DNA of 64,000 nt from Azospirillum lipoferum (GCF_024170005.1 NZ_JALJXJ010000011.1:290610-354609), one strand, 5' to 3'; counted from the stretch's first letter, positions 33,201 to 42,059 are shown. The notes: generated by a model from the letters alone, not told the origin. Made by a program: numbers and translations.

Positions 33201-33413
33201 ATTACTGAATTTCACTTCGACGTTTACCGGACCCGGAATGCCGATCGGAGTTCCATCTTCGATAAACAGATCGCCGTCTTCTCTCGACATATGAGGATAT
33301 GTGAAGATTCTAATCCCTGGAATAAGCTGGAGCATCTTCACGACGGCGGATTCAAAGGTGGAGCCGGAAGGAGTGACCGCAACCCGATCCTGATCGACTG
33401 GATTTTCCACCAT
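30294..33413 (-). CDS. KAP-family P-loop NTPase with N-terminal nuclease-like domain
   Basis: 1039 residues. Residues ~17-130 show a PD-(D/E)xK-like layout: REDGDLFIEDG (D46/D48) then VNVEVKF (E66, K68). A ~200-residue linker region follows. The KAP NTPase has Walker A GNWGSGKS (K379), the KAP hallmark FNAWHY near 414-419, a coiled coil (~445-505), a two-helix membrane hairpin (~565-611), a second coiled coil (~640-725), and Walker B IVLYIDDLDRC (D740/D741). KAP ATPases include the phage-exclusion protein PifA, so a membrane-bound antiviral role is plausible. It stands alone; its 5' third and promoter are less GC-rich than neighbours, suggesting acquisition. ATG 33413 has GAGG upstream. Confidence 0.85.
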   Translation of the reverse strand: MVENPVDQDRVAVTPSGSTFESAVVKMLQLIPGIRIFTYPHMSREDGDLFIEDGTPIGIPGPVNVEVKFSNLSIGFETIRRSKAQARSGKGRAAWLLIANSDYTRAARQASSGNIILWGAQEIEGLLRRFPMAADPIRSFLVNAGDTDSAPLLYRPTVSVARTDKGWMLEADAFVLPLGVGGTLTGATYRSLANDQSDEVMFDSILESAMPPEFGTNTPVVLKRKTGNVDYLILATAYGEKGIVPGEALKSILSLPNTFRRIVLPLLGAAQLSIGQVLDEFYSILNGTRLTTPLHIILVVIDRDAEAMAKRRFVGFEDARPQPVSANQPHFTNDAVDSKNARDCLGIEMEAETFARLLASRKVTLPLAIGLFGNWGSGKSFFMKLIRQRMENIAREEKESLTEAYCTNVAHITFNAWHYLDSNLWASLALRIFEGVAAELSNANPEEPSKEATRIRRALAEKIESSRRARLEAEEAIAAAEQARRACEDRVAELQQQREKVTRGLFLSDVRLIKPEVMSAITTLGLGKIDDVEKLEKSLKEGQAILASLSALIPGPIRRLPAALRFGAILLLGLIVGEAVLTWLPELAKGVFSPVSVWIATATAFTSWAVKRLASARDAVKTLSEAVTRVRKVAAGNVEANSDNAIITELREIDQEIAAKRQIAQAAEKDLAEAAARLQKMESGALVYEFLTNRSAERHYTDGTGIVSVLRQDLELLKKKLDELNVGRERRVERIVLYIDDLDRCDPARVVEVLQAVHLLLAFDLFAVVVAVDARWLERSLYVRYLPGFEKMTEDERTASEFSPQNYLEKIFQVPYHVPGMGADGFGKLIDALTPREAPQAVRRPEPVSPTDGAIGGGSPDGGGAEPGPDVPSQQTAEQRLQPSPLTFTDHEAAAMKEAAPFITTPRAAKRLVNVYALIRMQVNEDDLNRLVSPLSSDAKALVMLLAIDIGLPRAAQVLRREMRLSAHPMPELVEDIIGRCGNAQSGLRQQLKALNVLLGAIDPVPASKEFGRWLPYVDRFSFHKPEALRAAVEEATPA

Positions 33414-33566
33414 CTAGGCCTCGCGCCCCTTTTTTTGCATTACGACAAAATGGTCCGCACCAACCGTGCAACGCGTTCCACCGTTACCATTAATTGAAAA
33501 TCTGCTCATTCTTAACAAGAAATCGTTACGCGATGCATTCTTTGAGCGCCTAACAGAACCATCTCT
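33414..33566. other. AT-rich promoter region of the KAP NTPase gene
   Basis: About 150 bases upstream of the KAP gene, clearly AT-rich compared with the rest of the window (for example AATTGAAAATCTGCTCATTC and TTCTTAACAAGAAATCG). It presumably holds the leftward promoter; no confident -10/-35 pair or operator is picked out. TTCTTAACAAGAA at 33508-33520 is a short palindrome. Confidence 0.4.
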
Positions 33567-33767
33567 GAGGACGGCGACGCCCTGCTGTAGCAGCACCTGT
33601 TCTGGTTCTTCGGCCATCCGGAGGTCTACATCATCTTCCTGCCGGCGACGGGCTTCGTCTCCTCCATCCTGCCGACTTTCGCGCGCTGGCCGATCTTCGG
33701 CTACACGGCGCTGGTGCTGGCGCTGTTCGCCACCAGCTTCCTGGAGTTCGGGCCGCGAGTACACCAC
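33567..33767 (+). pseudogene. Relic of cytochrome c oxidase subunit I (ctaD/coxA)
   Basis: In one plus-strand frame the sequence reads GDALL, a TAG stop (33588-33590), then QHLFWFFGHPEVYIIFLPAT and on through FGYTALVLALFATSFLEFG. HLFWFFGHPEVYI is the hallmark of haem-copper oxidase subunit I (the copper-ligand and cross-linked tyrosine region). The TAG stands where intact proteins have tyrosine TAC. Similarity fades after ~33760 and before 33567. It is an internal fragment of roughly 60 of over 500 residues with no start, so not functional. Confidence 0.82.
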
Positions 33768-34014
33768 ATAGCTGCACATCCCGGTCACGCCCATCGGAAT
33801 CGGGAGAAGCCAAGCCGACTGCCCGGCGATGCGGAATCCAAAAAGCCACTTCGCAAGCAGCGTTCCAGCAAGACGCGGGAAGACGGGCCTGTGGAGTGAA
33901 CCCCTTCCGGGATTGTTGGTGCGGCCGGCCAAGCAGATGAAATTGCCCGCAACAATTGCCCCTACGGGCACCCATCCGGCAGGCCGGAGCAACCCCAAAG
34001 AAGACCTATCTGCT
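33768..34014. other. Non-coding stretch between the oxidase relic and kdpE
   Basis: About 250 bases with no gene I can support. A minus-strand open frame crosses it (LLRPAGWVPVGAIVAGNFIC...) and continues antisense to the oxidase relic; it matches nothing I recognise. Together with the relic it looks like decayed or rearranged DNA at the edge of the KAP insert. Confidence 0.4.
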
Positions 34015-34713
34015 TCAATCCGGTGTCCGCAGCCGGTAGCCGACCCCCGTCTCGGTCAGAATGTGGTGAGGTCGTTCCGGATCGGGTTCGATCTTCTGCC
34101 GCAGCTGGCGAATGTATATCCGCAGATACTGGATGTCGGTTTCACCGCCCCACACTTCCTTGAGGATGAAGCGGTGGGTCAACACCTTGCCGGCATGGCC
34201 GACAAGAAGCCGCAGCAGGTCGTATTCGCGCGGCGACAGCTTCACATCCTCGCCGCGGACGGTGACGATGCGCCGGACCAGATCGACCGTCAGGTCGCCG
34301 CTGCGGAACAGCGGCCGCTCCCCCTGTTGTTGCAGCTTGTGGCGCATGGCCGTGCGGATGCGGGCCAGCAGTTCCTCGACCCCGAAAGGCTTGGTCACAT
34401 AATCGTCCGCCCCGAGATCGAGCGCCTCGACCTTTCCGGCCTCGTCCACCCGACTGGACAGCACGATGATGGGCAGGGTCACGCCGCTTCCGCGCAGGCG
34501 CCGGATGACCTCCAGCCCATCGATGCCCGGCAACCCGAGATCGAGGACCAGCAGATCGGGGGAGCGTCGCCGCACCTCCTCCAGCGCCTTGGTCCCATCC
34601 TCCGCCTCGACGATGTCGTATCCCTGGGCCGTCAGGCTGGTGCGCAGAAAGCGCCGGATCGGCGGTTCATCATCGACGACGAGAACCCGCAACGGAATGG
34701 AGTCCGATTTCAT
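34015..34713 (-). CDS. kdpE: Response regulator KdpE
   Basis: 232 residues. The receiver domain starts LRVLVVDDEPPIRRFL, with the phospho-acceptor aspartate in DLLVLDLGLPGIDGLEV and the conserved lysine in DDYVTKPFG. The C-terminal winged helix is of the OmpR/PhoB type, ending IYIRQLRQKIEPDPERPHHILTETGVGYRL. KdpE activates the kdp operon at low potassium or osmotic stress. Its ATG overlaps the kdpD stop (ATGA). Candidate target sites are the duplicated elements at 42397 and 42917. Confidence 0.95.
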   Translation of the reverse strand: MKSDSIPLRVLVVDDEPPIRRFLRTSLTAQGYDIVEAEDGTKALEEVRRRSPDLLVLDLGLPGIDGLEVIRRLRGSGVTLPIIVLSSRVDEAGKVEALDLGADDYVTKPFGVEELLARIRTAMRHKLQQQGERPLFRSGDLTVDLVRRIVTVRGEDVKLSPREYDLLRLLVGHAGKVLTHRFILKEVWGGETDIQYLRIYIRQLRQKIEPDPERPHHILTETGVGYRLRTPD

Positions 34714-37448
34714 GCGGCGGCTTCCTCTTCATATCCGGACACATCGGCAGCCTTGGGGAGGGTCAGGGTGAAGACGGCGCCGCTCCGGTCGCGGCGGTTG
34801 CCGGCCGTGACCGTCCCCCCCATCGCCTCGACGAACCCCCGGCAGATCGCCAGTCCAAGCCCGGTGCCGGCGCGCTGCCGGTCCTGGGCGTGAACACGAT
34901 AGAACTTGTCGAAGATGCGCTCCACATCCTCGGGCGGAATGCCGCCGCCCTCGTCCAGCACCTCGATGCGGACGAGTCCGCCGTCCTGCCGTCCCCGCAC
35001 GGTGATCAGGGAGCCGGCCGGCGCATATTTGCCGGCATTGTCGAGCAGGTTGAACAGCGCCTGTTCGATCAACACCGCATCGATGTCCACCATCGGCAGA
35101 CCGGCGGAAAGATCGACCTCGACCCGATGGCCGGCGAGAATGCGGGACACCCGCTCCAATGCGCTGCCGACCACCTCGGACAGGTCGACCGCACCGGTGC
35201 GCGGCCGGATGGCCCCGGATTCCAGCCGCGTCATGTCCAGCAGGTTGGCGATGAAGCGGTTGAGCCGTTCCGCCTCCTCCTGGATGGTCGCCGCGAGGTC
35301 GCGCCGGTCATCCTCATCCATCATCGGTCCATAGCCGACGAGGCTGGTCGCCGAGCCCAGGATGGAGGCCAGCGGCGTACGCAGGTCGTGCGAGATCGAG
35401 GTGAGCAGGGCCGAGCGCAACCGCTCGGTTTCCGCCGCCAGCTTGCTGCGGTCGACATCCTCGGCAAGCGTGACCCGTTCGATCGCCAGGGCGGCCTGAT
35501 CGATCAGCGCGTCGAGAAGCCGGCGTTCATCCGGTGTCAGGTAACCGCCGGTCCGCCCCTTTCCACCGCCGGTGTCGATGCCGACCACTCCGACGACCCC
35601 CCGCCCGGTGCGCATCGGCAGGAACAGCCACTTGGCGCCGGGCAGCGTATCCGCCCCCTTGCCGGTGGGCCGGTTGTTCTCCCATGCCCAGACCGCCGCG
35701 GCCAGATCGGCGTCCTCGATGACGTCCTCGGGCGGGTAACCGGCCCGGACCGCCACGTGGCCTTCGCCGGGGCCGTCCTGCGGCAGCAGCAGAACGACGT
35801 GGACCTTCAGCATGGCGGCGATCTGATAGGCGGTTGCCCACAGCAGGTCGTCCATGGTCACCACGCCGGCCAGCTTGCGGCTGAACTGGTAGAGGTCCTC
35901 CGTCGTCTTGGCGCGGAGCCGCGCGGTCACCGCCTGGGCGCGGACACGGGCGGTCAGGTTGCTGGCGATCACCGAGACGACGGCGAAGACCAGCAATGCC
36001 ACGATGTTCTCCGGATCGGAAATGGTGAAGGTATAGAGCGGCGGCAGGAAGAAATAGTTGAAGGCGAGAACGCTGATCACGCTGGCATAGAGCGACGGAG
36101 CCAGCCCGCCGGTGACCGCGCTCGCCAGCACGGCGGTCAGGAAGACCAGCGCCATGTTGTTGAGGGCCAGCACCCGATGCAGCACATGCCCGGCACCCAG
36201 CGCCGCCGCGACATAGCCGGTGCTGGCGACATAAGGCCACCAGGCGAAGGCCCGCTGCCGCGCCGCTTCCGTCCTGACCGTCTTGGCGGGAAGCGGGGCG
36301 CCGGAACTGGCGGCGATGACATGCACGCTGATGTCACCCGCCCGCCGGATCAGGCTGTGCGCCACGGACCCGTGCAGCAGTTCGGACCAGCGCGGACGCG
36401 TGGATTTGGCAATGACGATGTGCGTGACGTTGTTGGTCAGCGCATAGTCGACGACGGTGTCGGCGACATCGCTGCCGGGCACGGTGACCGCCTCGCCGCC
36501 CAGCCGCTCCACCAGACGCAGCGTGTCGGCGATGCGGTCGCGGTCGGCCTCGCTCAGGCGCAGCGCCCGGCTCGTCTCGACATGGATGGCGCCCCAGCGG
36601 GCACGCAGACGTTCTGCCTGACGCCGGGCGTAGCGCACCAGGGCGCCACCGCTGGCGTCCTCGTTGATGCAGACCAGCAGCCGCTCGCCGGCGGCCCAGG
36701 GACCGGAGATGGCATGCGCCTGCATGTGCGTCAGAAGCTGCTCGTCGACGCGGTCGGCGGTGCGCCGCAGCGCCAGTTCGCGGAGTGCCGTCAGGTTTCC
36801 GGGGGAGAAATAATGCCGGATCGCCCGTTCGGCCGTGCGCGGGAGATAGATCTTGCCCTGCTGGAGGCGCTGGATCAGGTCGTCGGGCGCGATGTCGATG
36901 ACCTCGATGTCGTCGGCCCGGTCGAGGATCGAGTCCGGCACCGTCTCGCGGACCCGGACGCGGGTGATCTTGGCGACGACGTCGTTCAGGCTCTCGACAT
37001 GCTGGATGTTCAGGGTGCTGTAGACGTCGATGCCGGCCGCCAGTAGCTCTTCAACGTCGAGATAACGCTTCGGATGGCGGCCCCCGTCGGCGTTGGTGTG
37101 GGCCAGCTCGTCGACCAGCACGATCTTCGGGTGGCGGGCGAGGATGGCGTCCACGTCCATCTCGGTCAGCAGATGGCCCTTGTGCTCGATCTTGCGGCGC
37201 GGAATCATCTCCAGCCCGGCGACCAGAGCCTCCGTCTCGCGCCGGCCATGGGTTTCCACCACCCCGACGACGATATCGACGCCATCGCGGCGCTTGGCCT
37301 GGGCGGTTTGCAGCATTTCGAAGGTCTTGCCGACGCCGGGGGCCGCGCCGAGAAAGATCTTGAGCCGTCCTTGCGCCTCCTTCGCCGCCTGGCGCAGCAG
37401 CGCGTCGGGAGATGGCCGGCCGGCGCGGTCGCCCTGTTCGTCGGTCAT
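34710..37448 (-). CDS. kdpD: Osmosensitive K+ channel sensor histidine kinase KdpD
   Basis: 912 residues from ATG 37448 (MTDEQGDRAGRPSPDALL), with AAGGG upstream; a longer frame to 37505 is less likely. Order: KdpD domain with Walker A LGAAPGVGKTFEML and DELAHTNADG; a universal-stress-protein-like domain; four membrane helices (DUF4118, ~390-490); a GAF domain; then the histidine kinase with the H-box SISHDLRTPLASI and the ATPase N and G boxes (LLDNAGKYAPAGS, GTGLGLAICRG). It phosphorylates KdpE. It lies 134 bases after kdpC in the same direction. Confidence 0.95.
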   Translation of the reverse strand: MTDEQGDRAGRPSPDALLRQAAKEAQGRLKIFLGAAPGVGKTFEMLQTAQAKRRDGVDIVVGVVETHGRRETEALVAGLEMIPRRKIEHKGHLLTEMDVDAILARHPKIVLVDELAHTNADGGRHPKRYLDVEELLAAGIDVYSTLNIQHVESLNDVVAKITRVRVRETVPDSILDRADDIEVIDIAPDDLIQRLQQGKIYLPRTAERAIRHYFSPGNLTALRELALRRTADRVDEQLLTHMQAHAISGPWAAGERLLVCINEDASGGALVRYARRQAERLRARWGAIHVETSRALRLSEADRDRIADTLRLVERLGGEAVTVPGSDVADTVVDYALTNNVTHIVIAKSTRPRWSELLHGSVAHSLIRRAGDISVHVIAASSGAPLPAKTVRTEAARQRAFAWWPYVASTGYVAAALGAGHVLHRVLALNNMALVFLTAVLASAVTGGLAPSLYASVISVLAFNYFFLPPLYTFTISDPENIVALLVFAVVSVIASNLTARVRAQAVTARLRAKTTEDLYQFSRKLAGVVTMDDLLWATAYQIAAMLKVHVVLLLPQDGPGEGHVAVRAGYPPEDVIEDADLAAAVWAWENNRPTGKGADTLPGAKWLFLPMRTGRGVVGVVGIDTGGGKGRTGGYLTPDERRLLDALIDQAALAIERVTLAEDVDRSKLAAETERLRSALLTSISHDLRTPLASILGSATSLVGYGPMMDEDDRRDLAATIQEEAERLNRFIANLLDMTRLESGAIRPRTGAVDLSEVVGSALERVSRILAGHRVEVDLSAGLPMVDIDAVLIEQALFNLLDNAGKYAPAGSLITVRGRQDGGLVRIEVLDEGGGIPPEDVERIFDKFYRVHAQDRQRAGTGLGLAICRGFVEAMGGTVTAGNRRDRSGAVFTLTLPKAADVSGYEEEAAA

Positions 37449-37582
37449 GGCATCGTCCCTTTCCGCTCCCCGCCGTTCCAGATGCTGTCCCAAACCCGGC
37501 CTCAAGCCCGGCTATGGATTACTCCGCCGGCCGTTGCGGAGGATAGCCGATTCCGACAGTCCTTTTGCACAGCCCCGGCCGG

Positions 37583-38203
37583 CTACTTGCCCCCTGCCGC
37601 TTTGCCGTCCGCCCGATCCAGGGCGAGGTTGAGCGCCAGGACATTGACGGTCGGTTCACCCAGGAAGCCGAGCGGACGCGGTGCGGTGATTTCGGCGACC
37701 AGCCTGCGCACGGCGTCCTCCGGAAGGCCGCGGGCCTTGGCGACGCGCGGCACCTGGAAGTCGGCGGCCGCCGGCGACAGGTCGGGGTCGAGGCCGCTGC
37801 CGGATGTGGTCACCAGATTCACCGGGACCGGGGTGCCGGGATTCTCGGCTTTCAGCGTCTCGGCGTCGGCCTGCACGCGGTCGATTAGTGCCTTGCTCGT
37901 CGGACCAAGGTTGGAGCCCATCGAGTTCGCCGCGTTGTAGGGGGCCGGCACGGTCTTGGCCGGATCGGCGGGGTCGGCGCCGGTGGTGGCCGACGGGCGG
38001 GGATGGAAATAGCCTTCGCCGGTGAAATCCTGTCCGATCAGGCTGGAGCCGACGATTGTCCCGTTCCGCTCGATCAGGCTGCCGTTGGCCTGATGCGGAA
38101 ACAGGACTTGCGCGGCGCCGGTGACGGCCAGCGGGTAGGCGAGCCCGGTGATCGCGGTCAGCGCGACGGTCATCACCAGGGCGGGACGCAGATCCTTCAT
38201 CAT
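37583..38203 (-). CDS. kdpC: K+-transporting ATPase subunit KdpC
   Basis: 206 residues. A single N-terminal membrane segment (LRPALVMTVALTAITGLAYPLAVTGAAQ) precedes the periplasmic domain with GSSLIGQDFTGEGYFHPRPSAT and the C-terminal VPRVAKARGLPEDAVRRLVAEITAPRPLGFLGEPTVNVLALN, all typical KdpC. It stabilises the KdpFABC complex. It lies 10 bases after kdpB. Start: the first of two ATGs, with GGAG upstream. Confidence 0.95.
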   Translation of the reverse strand: MMKDLRPALVMTVALTAITGLAYPLAVTGAAQVLFPHQANGSLIERNGTIVGSSLIGQDFTGEGYFHPRPSATTGADPADPAKTVPAPYNAANSMGSNLGPTSKALIDRVQADAETLKAENPGTPVPVNLVTTSGSGLDPDLSPAAADFQVPRVAKARGLPEDAVRRLVAEITAPRPLGFLGEPTVNVLALNLALDRADGKAAGGK

Positions 38204-38213
38204 GGAAGACTCC

Positions 38214-40322
38214 TCAAACCAAGCCGGCGGCGGTGACGATCAGGTCGATCGCCTTGATGCCGATGAAGGGCACCACGAGGCCGCCAAGGCCGTAAATCAG
38301 CAGGTTGCGACGGAGCAGCGAGGCGGCACCGACGGCGCGGTAGCGCACGCCGCGCAGCGCCAGCGGGATCAGCGCCACGATGATCAGCGCGTTGAAGATG
38401 ATCGCCGACAGGATGGCGCTTTCCGGGCTGTGCAGCCCCATCACGTTCAGCGCCTGGAGCTGCGGGTAGAAGGCGAGGAACATCGCCGGAATGATGGCGA
38501 AATATTTCGCCACATCGTTGGCGATGGAGAAGGTGGTCAAGGCACCGCGGGTCATCAGCAGCTGCTTGCCGATCTCGACGATCTCGATCAGCTTGGTCGG
38601 GTCGCTGTCGAGATCGACCATGTTGCCGGCCTCGCGCGCCGCCACCGTGCCGGTGTTCATCGCCACCCCGACGTCGGCCTGGGCGAGCGCAGGCGCGTCG
38701 TTGGTGCCGTCGCCGCACATGGCGACCAGCTTGCCCTTCGCCTGCTCGTCGCGGATCAGCTGCAGCTTGGCTTCGGGCGTTGCCTGGGCGAGGAAATCAT
38801 CCACCCCGGCCTCGGCGGCGATGGCGGCGGCGGTCATCGGATTGTCGCCGGTGATCATCACCGTGCGGATGCCCATCTGGCGCAGCGCGGCGAAGCGTTC
38901 GCGGATGCCGCCCTTGACGATGTCCTTCAGATGGATGATGCCGAGCAGCCGGCCGTCGCGCGCCACCGCCAGCGGCGTGCCGCCGCTCTTGGCCACTCGT
39001 TCGGATATCGCGAGGGTCTCGCGCTCCGCCGGGCCGGCGGCCGGGTGCAGGGCGGTCACACCGCGCCCACCGGCCACCGCCACGCGCTGCGATCCGCCGA
39101 CATGGGCGAGCACCGCGTCCACGGCACCCTTGCGGATCACCGTGCCACCGGTGTCAATGCCGCTGATGCGGGTCTGGGCGGTGAAAGGGACGAAGGTGGC
39201 GTGCATCTCCTCCATCCTGCGGGCGCGGATGCCGTACTCCTCCTTGGCAAGCACAACGATGGAGCGGCCCTCCGGCGTCTTGTCGGCCAGCGAGGCGAGC
39301 TGGGCGGCGTCGGCCAGTTCCTCCTCGCTGACGCCGGCGACCGGCAGGAACTCGGCGGCCTGCCGGTTGCCCAGCGTGATGGTGCCGGTCTTGTCGAGCA
39401 GCAGCGTGTCGACGTCGCCCGCCGCCTCCACGGCCCGGCCGGACATGGCCAACACGTTGAAGCGTACCAGACGGTCCATGCCGGCGATGCCGATGGCCGA
39501 CAGCAGCGCGCCGATGGTGGTCGGGATCAGCGTGACGAACAGCGCCACCAGCACCAGCACGCCGACCGAGCCGCCGGCATAGGCGGCGAAGCTGGGAATG
39601 GTCGCCACCGCGATGACGAAGACAATGGTCAGCCCGGCCAGCAGGATGTTCAGCGCGATCTCGTTGGGGGTCTTCTGGCGCTGGGCACCCTCCACCAGCG
39701 CGATCATGCGGTCGAGGAAGGTCGAGCCGGGTGCGGCGGTGATCCGCACCGTGATCTGGTCGGACAGCACCTGGGTGCCGCCGGTGACCGCCGAGCGGTC
39801 GCCGCCGCTTTCGCGGATGACCGGGGCGGATTCACCGGTGATGGCGGCCTCGTTGACCGAGGCGACGCCCTCCACCACCTCGCCGTCGGACGGGATGATG
39901 TCGCCGGCCTCGACCAGCACGAGGTCGCCGGGCTTGAGATCGGTGGCGGGCACCGTGCGGATGGTGCCGTTCTCCAGCCGCTTGGCGCTGGTCTCGGTGC
40001 GGGTCTTGCGCAGGCTCGCGGCCTGGGCCTTGCCGCGGCCCTCCGCCACCGCCTCGGCGAAGTTGGCGAAGATCAGCGTGAACCACAGCCAGACGACGAT
40101 CTGGACGGCGAAGCCGGAGACACCTGCGCCGCTCACCGCATCGCGCAGGACCAGCAGGGTGGTGAGCGCCGCCACCACCTCGACGCAGAACATCACCGGG
40201 TTGCGGATCATCTGGCGCGGGGAAAGCTTGGCGATGGAGCCGCCGATGGCCGGCACCAGGATGGCGGGGTCCAGCAGGGTGCTGGCTGAAGACCGGCCCA
40301 ACCGTTTGCTTTTGGCATGCAT
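38214..40322 (-). CDS. kdpB: K+-transporting P-type ATPase subunit KdpB
   Basis: 702 residues of the P-type ATPase family. Phosphorylation site DKTGTIT with D310; the TGES loop at 162-165, whose serine is the known inhibitory phosphorylation site in E. coli; TGDNPMTAAAIAAEAGVDDF and CGDGTNDAPALAQADVGVAMN for the hinge and P domain. It hydrolyses ATP to drive KdpA-bound potassium inward. It sits 14 bases after kdpA. Confidence 0.96.
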   Translation of the reverse strand: MHAKSKRLGRSSASTLLDPAILVPAIGGSIAKLSPRQMIRNPVMFCVEVVAALTTLLVLRDAVSGAGVSGFAVQIVVWLWFTLIFANFAEAVAEGRGKAQAASLRKTRTETSAKRLENGTIRTVPATDLKPGDLVLVEAGDIIPSDGEVVEGVASVNEAAITGESAPVIRESGGDRSAVTGGTQVLSDQITVRITAAPGSTFLDRMIALVEGAQRQKTPNEIALNILLAGLTIVFVIAVATIPSFAAYAGGSVGVLVLVALFVTLIPTTIGALLSAIGIAGMDRLVRFNVLAMSGRAVEAAGDVDTLLLDKTGTITLGNRQAAEFLPVAGVSEEELADAAQLASLADKTPEGRSIVVLAKEEYGIRARRMEEMHATFVPFTAQTRISGIDTGGTVIRKGAVDAVLAHVGGSQRVAVAGGRGVTALHPAAGPAERETLAISERVAKSGGTPLAVARDGRLLGIIHLKDIVKGGIRERFAALRQMGIRTVMITGDNPMTAAAIAAEAGVDDFLAQATPEAKLQLIRDEQAKGKLVAMCGDGTNDAPALAQADVGVAMNTGTVAAREAGNMVDLDSDPTKLIEIVEIGKQLLMTRGALTTFSIANDVAKYFAIIPAMFLAFYPQLQALNVMGLHSPESAILSAIIFNALIIVALIPLALRGVRYRAVGAASLLRRNLLIYGLGGLVVPFIGIKAIDLIVTAAGLV

Positions 40323-40336
40323 GGGAGCGTTCCCGA

Positions 40337-42046
40337 TCAGAAGAGGGTGCCGGCGGTCATCGCCAGATGCTCGACCACCGGGCCGAGGGCGAGAGCCGGG
40401 AAGAAGGTGAGGCCGCCGACGATCAGGATGACGCCGACCAGCAGACCGACGAACAGCCCGTCATGGGTGGGAAAGGTGCCCGCCGAGACCGGTGCGCGGG
40501 CCTTGGCCGCCAGCGAACCGGCGATCGCCATCATCGGCACGATGACCAGGAAGCGGCCGACCAGCATGGCAACAGCGAGCGTGACGTTGTACCAGGGCGT
40601 GTTGCCGGTCAGCCCGCCGAAGGCGCTGCCGTTGTTGGCGGCACCCGAGACATAGGCGTAGAGCGCCTCCGAGAAGCCGTGCGGCCCGGCATTGGCCATC
40701 GACGCTGTGCCGGTGTCGAGCGCCACCGCGACGGCGGTGAAGCCCAGCATCATCAGCGGCAGGCAGAGGATGGCGAGCATGGTCATCTTGACCTCCTTCG
40801 CTTCCAGCTTCTTGCCGAGATATTCCGGGGTGCGGCCGACCATCAGGCCAGCGACGAACAGGGCGACGATGGCGAACAGCAGCATGCCGTAGAGGCCGGC
40901 GCCGACGCCGCCGACGATGATCTCGCCCAGCATCATGTTGATCATCGGCACCATGCCGCCCAGCGGCATGAAGCTGTCATGCATGGCGTTCACCGCACCG
41001 CAGGAGGCGGCGGTGGTCACGGTGGCGAACAGGGCGGAGGCGGCGATGCCGAACCGGGTCTCCTTGCCTTCCATGTTGCCGGCGCTGCCATCGATGCCGA
41101 AGGCGGCGAAAGCCGGATTGCCCTGGGCCTCGGCCCAATAGGCGACGCAGACGCCGGCAACGAAGAGCAGCCCCATGGCGGCGAGGATCGCCCAACCCTG
41201 GCGCTCGTCTCCGACCATGAGGCCGAACAGGTTGGTCAGGCCGGCGCCCAGCGCAAAGATCGACAGCATCTGGACGAGGTTGGTCAGCGCGTTGGGGTTC
41301 TCGAAGGGGTGCGCCGAGTTGGTGTTGAAGAAGCCACCGCCGTTGGTGCCCAGCATCTTGATCGCCTCCTGCGAGGCGACGGGGCCGAGCGAGATGGTCT
41401 GCTTCGCCCCCTCCAGCGTTGTGGCGTCGACGGCGCCCGCCAGCGTCTGCGGCACGCCCTGCCAGACCAGGAACAGCGCATAGACGATGCACAGCGGCAG
41501 CAGGACGTAGAGGGTGCAGCGGGTCAGGTCGACCCAGAAATTGCCCACCGTGCGGGCAGAACTGCGCGCGAAGCCGCGGACCAGAGCGACCGCCAGCGCG
41601 ATGCCGGTGGCGGCGGAAACGTAGTTGTGGAAGGTCAGCCCGGCCATCTGCACCAGATGGCCCATGGTGGTCTCGCCGCCATAATTCTGCCAGTTGGTGT
41701 TGGTGGTGAAGCTGGCCGCGGTGTTGAAGGCGAGGTCGGCCGGCACCGCCGCCATGCCCAGCGGGTTCAGCGGCAGCACGTCCTGCAGCCGTTGCAGGGC
41801 ATAGAGCAGCAGCATGCCGGCGGCGCTGAACAGCAGCATCGACACGGCGTAGGTCACCCAATGCTGTTCGGCCCGCTCATTCACGCCGGCCAGCCGGTAG
41901 AGTCCGCGCTCGACCGGGCCGAGGATGGGGGAAAGCAGGGTGCGCTCGCCGGTGAAGACGCGCGTCATGAAGCCGCCCAGGGGCCGCGTCACCGCGACGA
42001 CCAGGGCGAGGAAGACCAGGATCTGAATCCAGCCGTTGGCGGTCAT
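40337..42046 (-). CDS. kdpA: K+-transporting ATPase subunit KdpA
   Basis: 569 residues, about ten membrane helices with the four-fold selectivity-filter repeats of the channel-like SKT superfamily. The hallmark LGTNGGGFFNTNSAHPFENP is present, as are FNTAASFTTNTNWQNYGGE and NNGSAFGGLTGNTPWYN. It binds and translocates potassium in the KdpFABC complex. GAGGAGTTCC precedes the ATG. It follows kdpF by 13 bases. Confidence 0.96.
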   Translation of the reverse strand: MTANGWIQILVFLALVVAVTRPLGGFMTRVFTGERTLLSPILGPVERGLYRLAGVNERAEQHWVTYAVSMLLFSAAGMLLLYALQRLQDVLPLNPLGMAAVPADLAFNTAASFTTNTNWQNYGGETTMGHLVQMAGLTFHNYVSAATGIALAVALVRGFARSSARTVGNFWVDLTRCTLYVLLPLCIVYALFLVWQGVPQTLAGAVDATTLEGAKQTISLGPVASQEAIKMLGTNGGGFFNTNSAHPFENPNALTNLVQMLSIFALGAGLTNLFGLMVGDERQGWAILAAMGLLFVAGVCVAYWAEAQGNPAFAAFGIDGSAGNMEGKETRFGIAASALFATVTTAASCGAVNAMHDSFMPLGGMVPMINMMLGEIIVGGVGAGLYGMLLFAIVALFVAGLMVGRTPEYLGKKLEAKEVKMTMLAILCLPLMMLGFTAVAVALDTGTASMANAGPHGFSEALYAYVSGAANNGSAFGGLTGNTPWYNVTLAVAMLVGRFLVIVPMMAIAGSLAAKARAPVSAGTFPTHDGLFVGLLVGVILIVGGLTFFPALALGPVVEHLAMTAGTLF

Positions 42047-42059
42047 GGGATGGAACTCC

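Noticed and set aside
33414..33998. 194-codon minus-strand frame upstream of the KAP gene
   Set aside because: Crosses antisense through the oxidase relic and changes character on either side; no recognisable domain.
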